From assembly GCF_000519085.1 (NCBI RefSeq), contig NZ_KI912577.1, forward strand, positions 2,712,632-2,776,631: a stretch of 64,000 nt of DNA, given 5' to 3'. The notes under the pieces are model-generated. The model saw nothing but the letters and a program-made list of their open reading frames with translations, was not told where the DNA came from and made no database searches. The number at the start of each line of letters is the position of its first letter. Positions within the stretch are counted from its first letter, which is position 1. Of this stretch, positions 31,781-41,549 are shown piece by piece. The stretch is from Methylobacterium sp. 10 (lineage in GTDB: Bacteria; Pseudomonadota; Alphaproteobacteria; Rhizobiales; Beijerinckiaceae). A program made the translations under genes and the position numbers.

Positions 31781-33841
31781 ATGAGTGCGATACAGAAGCA
31801 CGGGCCTTGGGCCCTTGTCGGTGCGTTGGGCGCGGCGGCCCTGGCGATCGTCGCCACGAGCCGCGGCGAATCGATCAACGCCTTGTGGATCGTCGTGGCC
31901 GCGGTCTGCGTCTATCTCATCGCCTATCGCTATTACTCGCTCTACATCTCCGACAAGGTGATGCAGCTCGATCCGAGCCGCAAGACCCCGGCCCACCGTC
32001 ACAACGACGGGCTCGACTACGTCCCCACCAACAAGACCGTCCTGTTCGGCCACCATTTCGCGGCGATAGCCGGCGCGGGGCCCCTCGTCGGCCCGGTCCT
32101 GGCCGCTCAGATGGGCTACCTTCCCGGCATGCTCTGGATCCTGGCGGGCGTCGTGCTCGCCGGCGCGGTGCAGGACTTCATGATCCTGTTCATCTCCATG
32201 CGCCGCGACGGGCGCTCTCTCGGTGAGCTGATCCGGGCCGAGCTCGGCGTGATCCCCGGCGTGATCGCGCTGTTCGGCACCTTCATGATCATGGTGATCC
32301 TGCTCGCCGTGCTGGCGATGATCGTGGTCAAGGCGCTGGCCGAGAGCCCCTGGGGTACCTTCACGGTGGCGGCCACGATCCCGATCGCGATCCTGATGGG
32401 CCTCTACGCGCGCTTCATCCGGCCGGGCAAGATCGGCGAAGTCTCGATCCTCGGCTTCGTCCTGCTCATGGCCGCCATCGTCGGCGGCGGCCAGATCAAC
32501 GAACACCCGGTCTGGGGCCCGGCCTTCACCTTCACCGGCACGCAGCTCACCTGGATGCTGATCGGCTACGGCTTCGTCGCCTCGATCCTGCCGGTCTGGC
32601 TCCTGCTCGCTCCGCGCGACTACCTCTCGACCTTCCTCAAGATCGGCACCATCATCGGCCTGGCGCTGGGCATCGTCGTGGTCGCCCCGCATCTGCAGAT
32701 GCCGGCCATGACGAAATTCGTCGACGGCACAGGCCCGGTCTGGGCGGGCTCGCTGTTCCCGTTCCTGTTCATCACCATCGCCTGCGGCGCGGTCTCGGGC
32801 TTCCACGCGCTGATCTCGTCGGGAACGACCCCGAAACTCATCGACAACGAAGCCGACACCCGCTTCATCGGCTACGGCGGCATGCTCATGGAGAGCTTCG
32901 TCGCGATCATGGCGCTGGTCGCCGCGAGCGTGATCGATCCGGGCATCTACTTCACCATGAACTCGCCGGGCGCCCTTCTCGGCACCTCCGCCGAGAGCGC
33001 GGCCGCCGCCGTGACCAATCTCGGGTTCCCGATCTCCGCCGATCTGATCACCCAGACCGCCAGGGATGTCGGCGAGCACTCGATCATCTCGCGCACCGGC
33101 GGCGCCCCGACGCTCGCCGTCGGCATGGCCCACATCATCTCGTCGGCCATCGGCGGCAAGACGATGATGGCCTTCTGGTACCACTTCGCGATCCTGTTCG
33201 AGGCCCTGTTCATCCTGACCGCGGTGGATGCCGGCACGCGGGCGGGACGCTTCATGCTGCAGGATCTGCTCGGCCTGATCTCGCCGACCTTCAAGGACAC
33301 CTCGGCCTGGGCGCCCAGCATCCTGGCCACCGCCCTCTGCGTCTCGGCCTGGGGCTACTTCCTCTACCAGGGCGTCACCGACCCGCTCGGCGGCATCTAC
33401 ACCCTGTGGCCGCTGTTCGGCATCTCGAACCAGATGCTGGCGGCCGTGGCGCTGACGCTGGCCACCGTGGTGATCTTCAAGATGAAGCGCGAGCGCTACG
33501 CCTTCGTCACGATCATCCCCACCGTCTGGCTGTTGATCTGCACGCTGACGGCGGGCTGGCAGAAGATCTTCTCGGCCGATCCCAAGATCGGCTTCCTGTC
33601 CCATGCCGACCGGTTCTCGGCGGCGATCGCCGAGGGCAAGGTGCTGGGTCCGGCCAAGAACATGGCCGACATGCACAAGATCGTCTTCAACGACCGGATC
33701 GACGCGGCGCTCGCCGTCATGTTCGTCGGCCTCGTCGTGGCCATCGCCGTCTTCGGCGTCCAGGCCTGCCTGAAGGCCTACAGGGCCGACCGCTGGACGG
33801 CGCTCGAGAGCGGCGGCCCGTCCCCCGTCCCGGCGGAGTAA
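31781..33841 (+). CDS. cstA: Carbon starvation protein CstA, peptide/pyruvate-type transporter (686 aa)
   Basis: The sequence is a multi-helix inner-membrane protein with the CstA signature HRHNDGLDYVPTNKTVLFGHHFAAIAGAGPLVGPVLAAQMGYLPG near residues 70-110. FHALISSGTTPKL and the C-terminal LTLATVVIFKMKRERYAFV segments are also typical. ATG at 31781 with a purine-rich upstream sequence sets the start; the frame is open earlier. Family members take up peptides or pyruvate during carbon limitation. It is followed 5 bases later by a YbdD-like gene, the usual small partner of CstA. Confidence 0.96.
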   Translation: MSAIQKHGPWALVGALGAAALAIVATSRGESINALWIVVAAVCVYLIAYRYYSLYISDKVMQLDPSRKTPAHRHNDGLDYVPTNKTVLFGHHFAAIAGAGPLVGPVLAAQMGYLPGMLWILAGVVLAGAVQDFMILFISMRRDGRSLGELIRAELGVIPGVIALFGTFMIMVILLAVLAMIVVKALAESPWGTFTVAATIPIAILMGLYARFIRPGKIGEVSILGFVLLMAAIVGGGQINEHPVWGPAFTFTGTQLTWMLIGYGFVASILPVWLLLAPRDYLSTFLKIGTIIGLALGIVVVAPHLQMPAMTKFVDGTGPVWAGSLFPFLFITIACGAVSGFHALISSGTTPKLIDNEADTRFIGYGGMLMESFVAIMALVAASVIDPGIYFTMNSPGALLGTSAESAAAAVTNLGFPISADLITQTARDVGEHSIISRTGGAPTLAVGMAHIISSAIGGKTMMAFWYHFAILFEALFILTAVDAGTRAGRFMLQDLLGLISPTFKDTSAWAPSILATALCVSAWGYFLYQGVTDPLGGIYTLWPLFGISNQMLAAVALTLATVVIFKMKRERYAFVTIIPTVWLLICTLTAGWQKIFSADPKIGFLSHADRFSAAIAEGKVLGPAKNMADMHKIVFNDRIDAALAVMFVGLVVAIAVFGVQACLKAYRADRWTALESGGPSPVPAE

Positions 33842-33846
33842 GCACC

Positions 33847-34071
33847 ATGGCGCTGTCGTCGACGGAGTTGCGGGACCGGCTCAAGACCTTCTCGAAATGC
33901 GTCTGCGACGGCGCCCGCCTCATGGTGGGGCAGGGCGATTACGAAGCCTATGCCGCCCATATCCGCCGGACCCATGCCGACCAGGAACCGATGACCGAGC
34001 GGGAATTCTACCGCAACCGGGAGAATGCCCGGTTCGGCGTCGGTAACCGGAATGGTTTCCGCTGCTGCTGA
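33847..34071 (+). CDS. YbdD/YjiX-family small protein, partner of CstA (74 aa)
   Basis: The short protein has the family pattern MVGQGDYEAYAAHIRRTHADQEPMTEREFYRNRENARFG (key part: GDYEAY and FYRNRENARF). The 5-base gap after cstA and the family habit of accompanying CstA transporters point to a shared job, probably in transporter assembly or activity. The ATG at 33847 is the only sensible start. Confidence 0.9.
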   Translation: MALSSTELRDRLKTFSKCVCDGARLMVGQGDYEAYAAHIRRTHADQEPMTEREFYRNRENARFGVGNRNGFRCC

Positions 34072-34320
34072 TCGGAGCGATCTCCTTCGATAAACTCGGC
34101 AGCCAGCGAAACAGATCATCCTTTCATCCTTGGTCGCTCGCAGAAAACGTTCTGGATATTGTCATCCGGGCAGGACTTCGAAGACCGGACCAAGACTCTT
34201 CGGCAAGGCCGGCAGCCCATACTTCATCGAAACGAGAGCAGGCGAGGTGAAAGTCTCGTCGGCGGGTAGCCTCGTCTGAGACGATAGGCTTATATGTCGC
34301 CTCCCGAGAGAGGAGGTATC

Positions 34321-35613
34321 ATGTCGCAGCCGCCAATGACCGAGACGCGTTCCGGGATGGACCGCTCCGGCGCGATCACCTTCGACAGGACACTCAAGGG
34401 CCTCACCGGCATCGCCGTCCGCGGCTTCCTCCTGTCCCTCGTCACTTTCGGCATCTACCGGTTCTGGTAAGTCACCGAGCTGCGGCGCTATTTCTGGAAC
34501 CGGACCGTCGTCGACGGCAGCCCGGCCGAATACACCGGGACCGGCAAGGAACTGTTCCTCGGCTTCCTCGTCGCCATCGCCATCCTGATCCCCGTCTACG
34601 TCCTGATCTTCGTCGCGACGATCTCCGTGCCCTGGCTCGCGGCCTTCGGCAGCGTCCTGTCCTTCCTCATCCTCTTCGTCCTCGGCCAGTTCGCGGTCTT
34701 TCGCGGCCGGCGCTACCGCGCCTCGCGCACCCTGTGGCGCGGCATCCGCCTCGGGCAGGACGGATCGGCGATCACCTATGCGCTGATGGCCATCGGCTGG
34801 TCGCTGCTGACGCTCCTGACCCTAGGCCTCGCCTTCCCCTTCATGCGCGCGAGTCTGGAGCGGTACCGGATCAACCATACCCTCATTGGATCGAGCCGGA
34901 TGGAATCCACCGCGCGCGGACGCTCGCTCCTGCTGCCCTGGCTGACGTTCTACGTGGTGGTTCTCCTGCCCATCGCCGGCGCGCTGATCGCCTTCCTCGT
35001 GGCTACCGATTTCACCATCCCCGACGACCTGTTCATCCCCAAGGAGGGGGGCAAACCCGGCGAGACGGAATTCAACAGCGATTACGAGGACACGCCTATC
35101 GCCACCTTCGGGGCGCTCCTGCTCGGCACCCTCGGCATCACGCTCCCCCTCGGGCTCCTGCTCATCCCGTTCTACCGGGCGCGCGAGACGCGGGTTTTCA
35201 TGAACGCGGCGAGCCTCGGCGCGGTGCGCCTGTCCTCCACCCTGAGGGCTCGCCAGTTCTACTGGCCCTATCTCGTCTATCTCCTGTCGGTGATCGGCTT
35301 CGTCGTGATCCTTGGCCTCGTCGTCGGCGGCGCCGGTCTGCTGATGCAGGCGCAAGGCATGGCGAGCGGTTTCCACTGGGCGATCCTCCTCGGCATGACG
35401 GTCGGCTATCTCGGCGGCGCCCTGTTCTTCGCGGTGCTCTACGTCCGGGTGATCACGGCGCGGCTCTGGGCGGCGGTCGCGACAACGACGGTCATCGAGA
35501 ATGCCGGAGGGCTCGATGCCGTTCTCGCGTCGAGCCGCCGCGTGGGCAGCGGCCTCAACGAAGGTCTCGCCGACGCTCTGGATGTCGGCGGCGCCCTCGA
35601 AGTGGGGTTCTAG
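34321..35613 (+). pseudogene. DUF898 (YjgN-like) membrane protein interrupted by a TAA codon
   Basis: The frame from ATG at 34321 reads the DUF898 start (ITFDRTLKGLTGIAV, LSLVTFGIYRFW), meets TAA at 34468-34470, and continues in the same frame with VTELRRYFW, AEYTGTGKELFLGF and many membrane helices to 35613. The expected family sequence here is FWYVT, so a tyrosine codon has become a stop. The rest is 380 residues without another stop, which suggests a very recent change, a sequencing error or readthrough; a restart at 34627 (GTG) would lose the first helices. The gene overlaps the M48 peptidase by one base. Confidence 0.8.
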
Positions 35614-36710
35614 TGCCGGCATCTCGGGTTCAGGGCACGTATTACGATGGCTTGAGCGCCAGGGCCCATCCGGTGACCCTGGTCCTCGAGGACAATCTCG
35701 AGATCACCGGGCATGACCTGCGCCTCGCCTGGCCTCTCGCCGACCTCGCGGCCGGCGATACGGCGAGCCCGTTCATGCGGATCGCCCCGGTAGGCAGTGC
35801 CGCCCGCGTCGAGTTCACCGACGAGGCCCTGGCCGCCGCGCTGCAGGATCGCTGCCCCGACCTGCACCGGACCGATCCCTCCGCCTCGGGCGGTCGTCTG
35901 CGTCTCGTCCTGTGGTCGATCGCGGCCGGGATCTCGGTGATCGGCCTGGCGATCTACGGTGTCCCGGCCATCGCGGTCCGTCTGGCACCCGTGATTCCGG
36001 CAGCCATCGAAGCGCGGCTCGGCGGCGCGGTGGACGGGCAGATCGGCAAGATCCTGGGCGACCCGCCGGTCTGCGACGACGCCCCGGCGCGGGCCGTCCT
36101 CGACCGCCTGATCGAGCGGATGACGACGGATGCCGGCCTGCCGGTCGGTCCGGCGATCACCGTCCGCCGGCACGCCATCGCCAACGCCCTGACCCTTCCC
36201 GGCGGGCGGGTCGTCGTGCTGTCGGACCTCATCGACCAGTCCCGGACGCCGGACGAGTTCGCCGGCGTGCTGGCCCACGAATTCGGCCATGTGGCCGCGC
36301 ACGATCCCATGCGCGCGCTGCTGGCGGCGAGCGGGAGTTCGTTCCTCCTCAGCCTCGTGCTCGGCGACCTGACCGGCTCCACGATCGTCATCGCGGTGGG
36401 ACAGGCGGCCATCTCGGCCGGCTATTCGCGTGAGGCCGAGAACGCGGCCGATGCCTATTCGGTGGAGGTCATGCGGCGGTCGGGCGGGGATGCCACGGCG
36501 CTGGCGACGATCCTCGAACGCATCGCCAAGGACGACGAGAAGGGCGAGTTCGCGGGCCTGCTCCGCAGCCATCCCTTCACGGCGGAGCGCACGACCCGCA
36601 TCCGCACGATGGCGGGCACGGAGACAATCGGCCGGCGCATCCTCGACGAGACCGAATGGGCGACGCTCAAGGGCATCTGCCGCAACGTACCGGCCAAATC
36701 GGCGACATAG
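35613..36710 (+). CDS. M48-family membrane metallopeptidase (365 aa)
   Basis: The zinc motif is HEFGH with His222, Glu223 and His226 (AHEFGHVAAHDPM), and the third ligand glutamate lies in the following ENAADAYSVE segment. An N-terminal membrane helix (LWSIAAGISVIGLAIYGV) anchors the protein so that the peptidase faces the periplasm or membrane. GTG at 35613 overlaps the TAG stop of the DUF898 frame (TAGTG), so the pair is translationally linked. DUF898-M48 gene pairs recur in Proteobacteria and likely process membrane proteins; the substrate is unknown. Confidence 0.9.
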   Translation: MPASRVQGTYYDGLSARAHPVTLVLEDNLEITGHDLRLAWPLADLAAGDTASPFMRIAPVGSAARVEFTDEALAAALQDRCPDLHRTDPSASGGRLRLVLWSIAAGISVIGLAIYGVPAIAVRLAPVIPAAIEARLGGAVDGQIGKILGDPPVCDDAPARAVLDRLIERMTTDAGLPVGPAITVRRHAIANALTLPGGRVVVLSDLIDQSRTPDEFAGVLAHEFGHVAAHDPMRALLAASGSSFLLSLVLGDLTGSTIVIAVGQAAISAGYSREAENAADAYSVEVMRRSGGDATALATILERIAKDDEKGEFAGLLRSHPFTAERTTRIRTMAGTETIGRRILDETEWATLKGICRNVPAKSAT

Positions 36711-36869
36711 GCGCGGTCCTGGGCGGAGCGTATTCGTGCACCGGTTACAGGCGGAAACAAATATCCCGTCCCGGTCCGCCGCTTGCGTCGCGGGGTCACG
36801 GCTACAGATCACCTCGTGGCATGCGACGAATGTGGTACACCAGCCCGAACAGGTTTGCGCGGATACCGT

Positions 36870-39800
36870 ATGGGCCTCGTCCAGTATGCTTTGAAGTTTC
36901 GCATCACGATCTACGTCCTCGCCGTGCTGATGATGCTCGGCGGCGCGGCCTCGGTGATCGTGGCGCCCAAGGACGTGCTCCCGACCGTGGACATCCCGGT
37001 GGTCGTGGTGGTGTGGACCTATACCGGCCTCTCCACCTCCGAGATGGAGCGGCGCATCACGACCTATGCCGAGTTCTCGCTCTCCAACAACGTCAACAAC
37101 ATCGCCCGGATGGAATCGACGACGCTGCAGGGCACGGCGATCCAGAAGGTGTATTTCGATCAGTCGGTGAGCATCGACCTCGCCATCGCCCAGACCGTCT
37201 CGGCGATGAACTCGATCCGTTCGACCATGCCGCCGGGCGTGCAGCCGCCCATCGTCCTGCGGTTCTCGGCTTCCTCCGTCCCGGTGATCCAGCTCTCCCT
37301 CTCCTCCACCAGCGAGAGCCTGACCAAGGTCTACGATTACGCCCAGTACCGCATCCGCCAGCGCCTGACCCAGGTGCCGGGCTCGACGCTGCCCTCGCCC
37401 TTCGGCGGCACGCCGCGCCAGATCATGGTCGATCTCGACCTGCAGGCCCTGCGGGCTCTGGGCCTGACGGCGCTGGACGTCACCAACGCCATGACGGCGC
37501 AGAACCTCACCGTGCCCTCCGGCCTCGCCAAGATCGGCGAGCAGCAATACCCGATCCAGTTGAACGCCACGCCGGACGCCATCGAGGCGCTCAACCAGGT
37601 GCCGATCCGGGTGGTCGGCGGACAGCCGGTGCTGATGCGCGACGTCGCCAATGTCCGCGACGGCGGGCCGCCGCAGGTGAACATCGTGCGGGCCGACGGC
37701 CTGAACTCGGTGCTGATGCGGATCTTCAAGAACGGCACCGCCTCGACCCTCGACGTCGTCAACAACGTGAAGAAGGCCCTGCCGGACATCCGTGCCGCCG
37801 CCCCCGAGGGCATGGCCCTGCGCGAATTGTTCGACCAGTCGGTCTTCGTCTCCGCCGCCATCGAGGGCGTGATCCACGAGGCGGTCATCGCCGCCGCGCT
37901 CACCGGCCTCACGATCCTGCTGTTCCTCGGCTCATGGCGCTCCACCATCGTGGTGCTCGTCTCGATCCCGCTCTCGATCCTGACTTCGCTCGCGATCCTC
38001 ACGGCGCTCGGCGAGACCATCAACGTCATGACGCTGGGCGGTCTCGCCCTGGCGGTGGGCATCCTCGTGGACGACGCCACGGTGGCCATCGAGAACACCT
38101 ATCGCCTGTTCGAGCAGGGCGAGCCGTTCCGCAAATCCGTGGTGGAGGGGGCGGCGGGCATCGCCAAGCCGGCCTTGATCTCGACGCTCTCGATCTGCGC
38201 CGCCTTCGTCTCGGTCTTCGCGCTCACGGACACGCCGAAATACCTGTTCACCCCCCAGGCTCTCGCCGTCGTCTTCGCGATGCTGACTTCCTACGTCCTG
38301 TCGCGCACCCTGGTGCCGGTGCTGATCGACGTGCTGGTGGCGCGGGAATACGAGGAGCATCATGGCACGGGCGGGCAGGCTCCGAGACGGGGCCGCATCG
38401 CCCGCGCGCTGGGGTGGCTGTTCGGGCCGCTCCTCCGCCTCGCCGGACGGTTCCGCCAGGGGTTCGAGTCGCGCTTCGCGCGCTTCCATCGCGGCTATCT
38501 CGGGTTGCTGCACGTGGTGCTGCGCCGCCGGGTCGTCACGCTGGCCACCGTCGCGGTGATCTTCGCGGGCACGGCGGGCCTGTTCGGTTTCGTGGGCCAG
38601 GATTACTTCCCGCAGGTCGAATCGAGCCAGATGACGCTGCACCTGCGCACCCGGCCGGGCATGCGCATCGAGACCGCCTTGCAGACCTTCGCAGACGTCC
38701 AGTCGGTGATCCGCGAGGTCATCCCCGAGGGAGAGATCGATCAGGTCCTCGACAATCTCGGCCTGCCCGCGAACAACTACAATTTCGCCTTCTCGGACGG
38801 GTCGTTCGTCGCCAACAACGACGGGCAGATGCTCATCAACCTGAAGGAAGGCCATGGCTCGGTCGCCGGCTACACCAAACGCCTGCGCGAGGTGCTGCGC
38901 GAGCGTTTCCCCGACCTGATCGTCTATTTCCAGCCCTCCGACATCATCACGCAGATCCTGAACTTCGGGACGCTGGCGCAGATCGACATCCAGGTCTCCG
39001 GCCGCAACACCGCCAAGGACCTCGCCGCCGCGCAGAACATCGTCCGTCGTCTCAAGGAGACGCGCGGGGCGGTGGACGTCCATCTCCACCAGATCGTCGG
39101 CACGCCGCAATTCTTCGTGGACGTGGATCGGCGCCTCGCCTCCGAACTCGGCCTCACCGAGCAGCAGATCGCGCAGGGGCTCAACGTCTCCCTGTCGGGA
39201 TCCTTCCAGGTGACGCCGAACTTCTGGACCGACCCGAAGACCGGCATTCCCTACCAGCTCTGGGTGCAGACGCCGGAATACCGCAACGACAGCCTCACGG
39301 CGATCCAGAACACGCCGCTCCTCGTCAGCGGCAATTCCGACGCGCCGGGCGTGCTGACGCTGCTCTCCAGCGTCTCGACCATGCGCCGCGAGGGGTCGCA
39401 GACGGTCATCAACCACGTCAACACCCAGCCGACTTTCAACATCTACGCGGCGGTGCAGGATTCCGATCTCGGTTCGGTGGCGAAAGACATCCGCCGGATC
39501 GTCGAGGAAGAGCAGAAGGCCCTGCCGGCGCCGGACAAGATCACCGTGCGCGGGCAGATCGAGAACATGCAATCGGCCTTCTTCCGCATGGGAATCGGCC
39601 TCTCCATAGCCCTTGTAGCGGTCTACCTGCTCATGGCGGTGAACTTCCAGAGTTGGGGCGACCCGCTCGTGGTGCTGGCGGCGCTCCCGCTCGCTTTCTG
39701 CGGGATCGTGGCGAGCCTGTTCATCACGGGTACGACCTTCTCGATTCCGTCGCTGTTCGGGGCGATCATGTCCGTGGGCATCGCCTCCGCGAACTCGATC

Positions 39801-40097
39801 CTCCTCGTCACCTTCGCCAAGGAACACCGGGAGGCGACGGGCTGCAGCGCGGCAGAGGCCGCCTTGCTCGCGGGCGAGACGCGGCTGCGGCCCGTACTGA
39901 TGACGGCGGGCGCGATGTTCCTGGGGCTGATCCCGATGGCGCTGGGTACCGGGGAGGGCGGGGAGCAGAACGCGGCCCTCGCCCGCGCCGTGATGGGCGG
40001 CATCGCCATCGGTACGCCATCGACCTTGCTCTTCGTGCCCTTCCTCTACACCCTCCTCCGGCGGGGCGAGGTCAAGCCGCTTCAGGATTACGCATGA
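36870..40097 (+). CDS. RND-family efflux pump, AcrB/HAE1-type inner-membrane subunit (1075 aa)
   Basis: The N-terminus (ALKFRITIYVLAVLMMLGGAASVIVAPKDVLPTVDIPVVVV) is typical of RND pumps. Twelve membrane helices are expected, with GGLALAVGILVDDATVAIENTYR supplying the paired Asp residues of the proton relay near residue 405 and the second set near GAIMSVGIASANSILLV at the end. Large periplasmic loops lie between helices 1-2 and 7-8. ATG at 36870 is chosen. The pump probably exports toxic compounds with the adaptor encoded 4 bases on; an outer-membrane channel is not adjacent. Substrates are unknown. Confidence 0.94.
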   Translation: MGLVQYALKFRITIYVLAVLMMLGGAASVIVAPKDVLPTVDIPVVVVVWTYTGLSTSEMERRITTYAEFSLSNNVNNIARMESTTLQGTAIQKVYFDQSVSIDLAIAQTVSAMNSIRSTMPPGVQPPIVLRFSASSVPVIQLSLSSTSESLTKVYDYAQYRIRQRLTQVPGSTLPSPFGGTPRQIMVDLDLQALRALGLTALDVTNAMTAQNLTVPSGLAKIGEQQYPIQLNATPDAIEALNQVPIRVVGGQPVLMRDVANVRDGGPPQVNIVRADGLNSVLMRIFKNGTASTLDVVNNVKKALPDIRAAAPEGMALRELFDQSVFVSAAIEGVIHEAVIAAALTGLTILLFLGSWRSTIVVLVSIPLSILTSLAILTALGETINVMTLGGLALAVGILVDDATVAIENTYRLFEQGEPFRKSVVEGAAGIAKPALISTLSICAAFVSVFALTDTPKYLFTPQALAVVFAMLTSYVLSRTLVPVLIDVLVAREYEEHHGTGGQAPRRGRIARALGWLFGPLLRLAGRFRQGFESRFARFHRGYLGLLHVVLRRRVVTLATVAVIFAGTAGLFGFVGQDYFPQVESSQMTLHLRTRPGMRIETALQTFADVQSVIREVIPEGEIDQVLDNLGLPANNYNFAFSDGSFVANNDGQMLINLKEGHGSVAGYTKRLREVLRERFPDLIVYFQPSDIITQILNFGTLAQIDIQVSGRNTAKDLAAAQNIVRRLKETRGAVDVHLHQIVGTPQFFVDVDRRLASELGLTEQQIAQGLNVSLSGSFQVTPNFWTDPKTGIPYQLWVQTPEYRNDSLTAIQNTPLLVSGNSDAPGVLTLLSSVSTMRREGSQTVINHVNTQPTFNIYAAVQDSDLGSVAKDIRRIVEEEQKALPAPDKITVRGQIENMQSAFFRMGIGLSIALVAVYLLMAVNFQSWGDPLVVLAALPLAFCGIVASLFITGTTFSIPSLFGAIMSVGIASANSILLVTFAKEHREATGCSAAEAALLAGETRLRPVLMTAGAMFLGLIPMALGTGEGGEQNAALARAVMGGIAIGTPSTLLFVPFLYTLLRRGEVKPLQDYA

Positions 40098-41425
40098 GCG
40101 GGAACAGCCCTGGTGACGCGACCGATGGCGAGACCGGCACGGTGACGGCTCATGAATCCGGGCGAGGCCCCGTGGAGATCCCGCCGCCGCCGGGGAAGGG
40201 ACCGTTCCTCGTCGCCGGGCTCATTGCCGTCGGCCTGCTCGGCTGGGGCGGCTACGGCCATTGGCAGAAGGGCGCCGCCGCCGAGGAGACACAGCGCAAG
40301 GCCAGGGATTTCGTGCCGAAGCTGCGGACCATCGCGGTGGAGCGGGCCGACCAGCCCATCGACATCACCCTGCCCGGACAGACCGATGCCTTCGCCAGGG
40401 CGTCCCTGTTCGCCCGTGCCACGGGCTACATCGCCGAGCGTCGGGTCGACATCGGCACAAGGGTCAAGCAGGGCGACATCCTGATCCGCATCGCCGCCCC
40501 CGATCTCGACCAGCAGCTGGCGCAGGCCCAGGCGCAGGTGGGCCAGCTCGAAGCCCAGCTCCTCCAGGCCAGGGCCATGGTCGACCAGGCGAAGGCCAAC
40601 GTGAATCTCGCCACCGCCACCAACAGCCGCACCTCGACCCTCGCCGTGCAGGGCTGGGCCTCGAAGCAGAACGCCGACAATTCCCAGGCCAGCGTCCTGA
40701 GCCAGGGCGCGAGCCTCGCGTCGGCGGAGGCGGGGGTGAAGGTGGCCGAGGCCAACATCAAGGCGCAGCGCGCCACCGTGGACCGGCTGAAGGCGCTGAC
40801 CGGCTTCAAGGACGTGATCGCCCCTTTCGACGGCGTCGTGACCGCCCGCAGCGTCGATATCGGCGATCTCGTCCAGGCCGACGGCACCGGCACCGCCCTG
40901 CTGTCCATGGACCGGGACGACGTCCTGCGCGTGGTCGTCAACGTGCCCCAAAATCTCGCCGTCGGGGTGAATCCGGGCGTCGCCGCCACGATCAAGGTGC
41001 CGCAGATCCCGGACCGTACCTTCTCCGGCAAGGTCGAGCGCAGCTCGGTCGCCCTGCTGACCTCCTCCCGCACCCTGACCACCCAGGTGGACGTCCCCAA
41101 CCGCGACGGCAGCCTGCGGCCCGGCCTCTACGTCTACGTGACGCTCAAGGTGCCGCGGACGGGACGGAACACGGTCATCCCGGCCGAGGCCCTGGTCTTC
41201 AACCAGCGCGGCACGCAGGTCGCGATTTCCCGCGACGACGGCACGGTGGAATGGCGCGGCGTCCACATCCAGCGCGACCTCGGCACCACGATCGAGATCG
41301 ATCAGGGATTGGACGGCGGGGAGCAGATCGTGCTGAGCCCGCCCGTGGACCTGCATGATGGGCAGACGATGGAGCGCCAGCCGCCGAAGCAGGACGGCAA
41401 GGCGCTGAAATCCGCCGCGCGATGA
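40094..41425 (+). CDS. RND periplasmic adaptor (membrane fusion) protein (443 aa)
   Basis: A short N-terminal membrane segment (GPFLVAGLIAVGLLGWGGYG) is followed by the adaptor fold: the barrel-sandwich part (LPGQTDAFARASLFARATGYI, GTRVKQGDILIRI), a long coiled hairpin (about residues 130-230, QLAQAQAQVGQLEAQLLQA), and the beta-barrel (IAPFDGVVTARSVDIGDLVQ). The ATG overlaps the pump stop (ATGA), so the pump is written before the adaptor, the reverse of the common order. It should bridge the pump to an outer-membrane channel. Confidence 0.93.
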   Translation: MSGNSPGDATDGETGTVTAHESGRGPVEIPPPPGKGPFLVAGLIAVGLLGWGGYGHWQKGAAAEETQRKARDFVPKLRTIAVERADQPIDITLPGQTDAFARASLFARATGYIAERRVDIGTRVKQGDILIRIAAPDLDQQLAQAQAQVGQLEAQLLQARAMVDQAKANVNLATATNSRTSTLAVQGWASKQNADNSQASVLSQGASLASAEAGVKVAEANIKAQRATVDRLKALTGFKDVIAPFDGVVTARSVDIGDLVQADGTGTALLSMDRDDVLRVVVNVPQNLAVGVNPGVAATIKVPQIPDRTFSGKVERSSVALLTSSRTLTTQVDVPNRDGSLRPGLYVYVTLKVPRTGRNTVIPAEALVFNQRGTQVAISRDDGTVEWRGVHIQRDLGTTIEIDQGLDGGEQIVLSPPVDLHDGQTMERQPPKQDGKALKSAAR

Positions 41426-41549
41426 TACGGGCTGGACGAGGGCGCAGCCCGGCCAAGCCGTTCGGCCGGTTCCATCCGTGCCGGTGGATGAGGTAGAGAC
41501 ACGCGTTCCCGCGCAGGATTAGGGCGCGACTTCAGGAACGCCTCCGCGC

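Noticed and set aside
31751..33676. 641-codon minus-strand frame antisense to cstA
   Set aside because: His/Asp/Arg/Gly-rich translation with no domain, fully inside a recognised transporter gene.
36656..41425. 1589-codon frame seeming to join the M48, pump and adaptor region
   Set aside because: It shadows the efflux pump in another frame and only becomes the true adaptor sequence near its end; the real adaptor starts at 40094.
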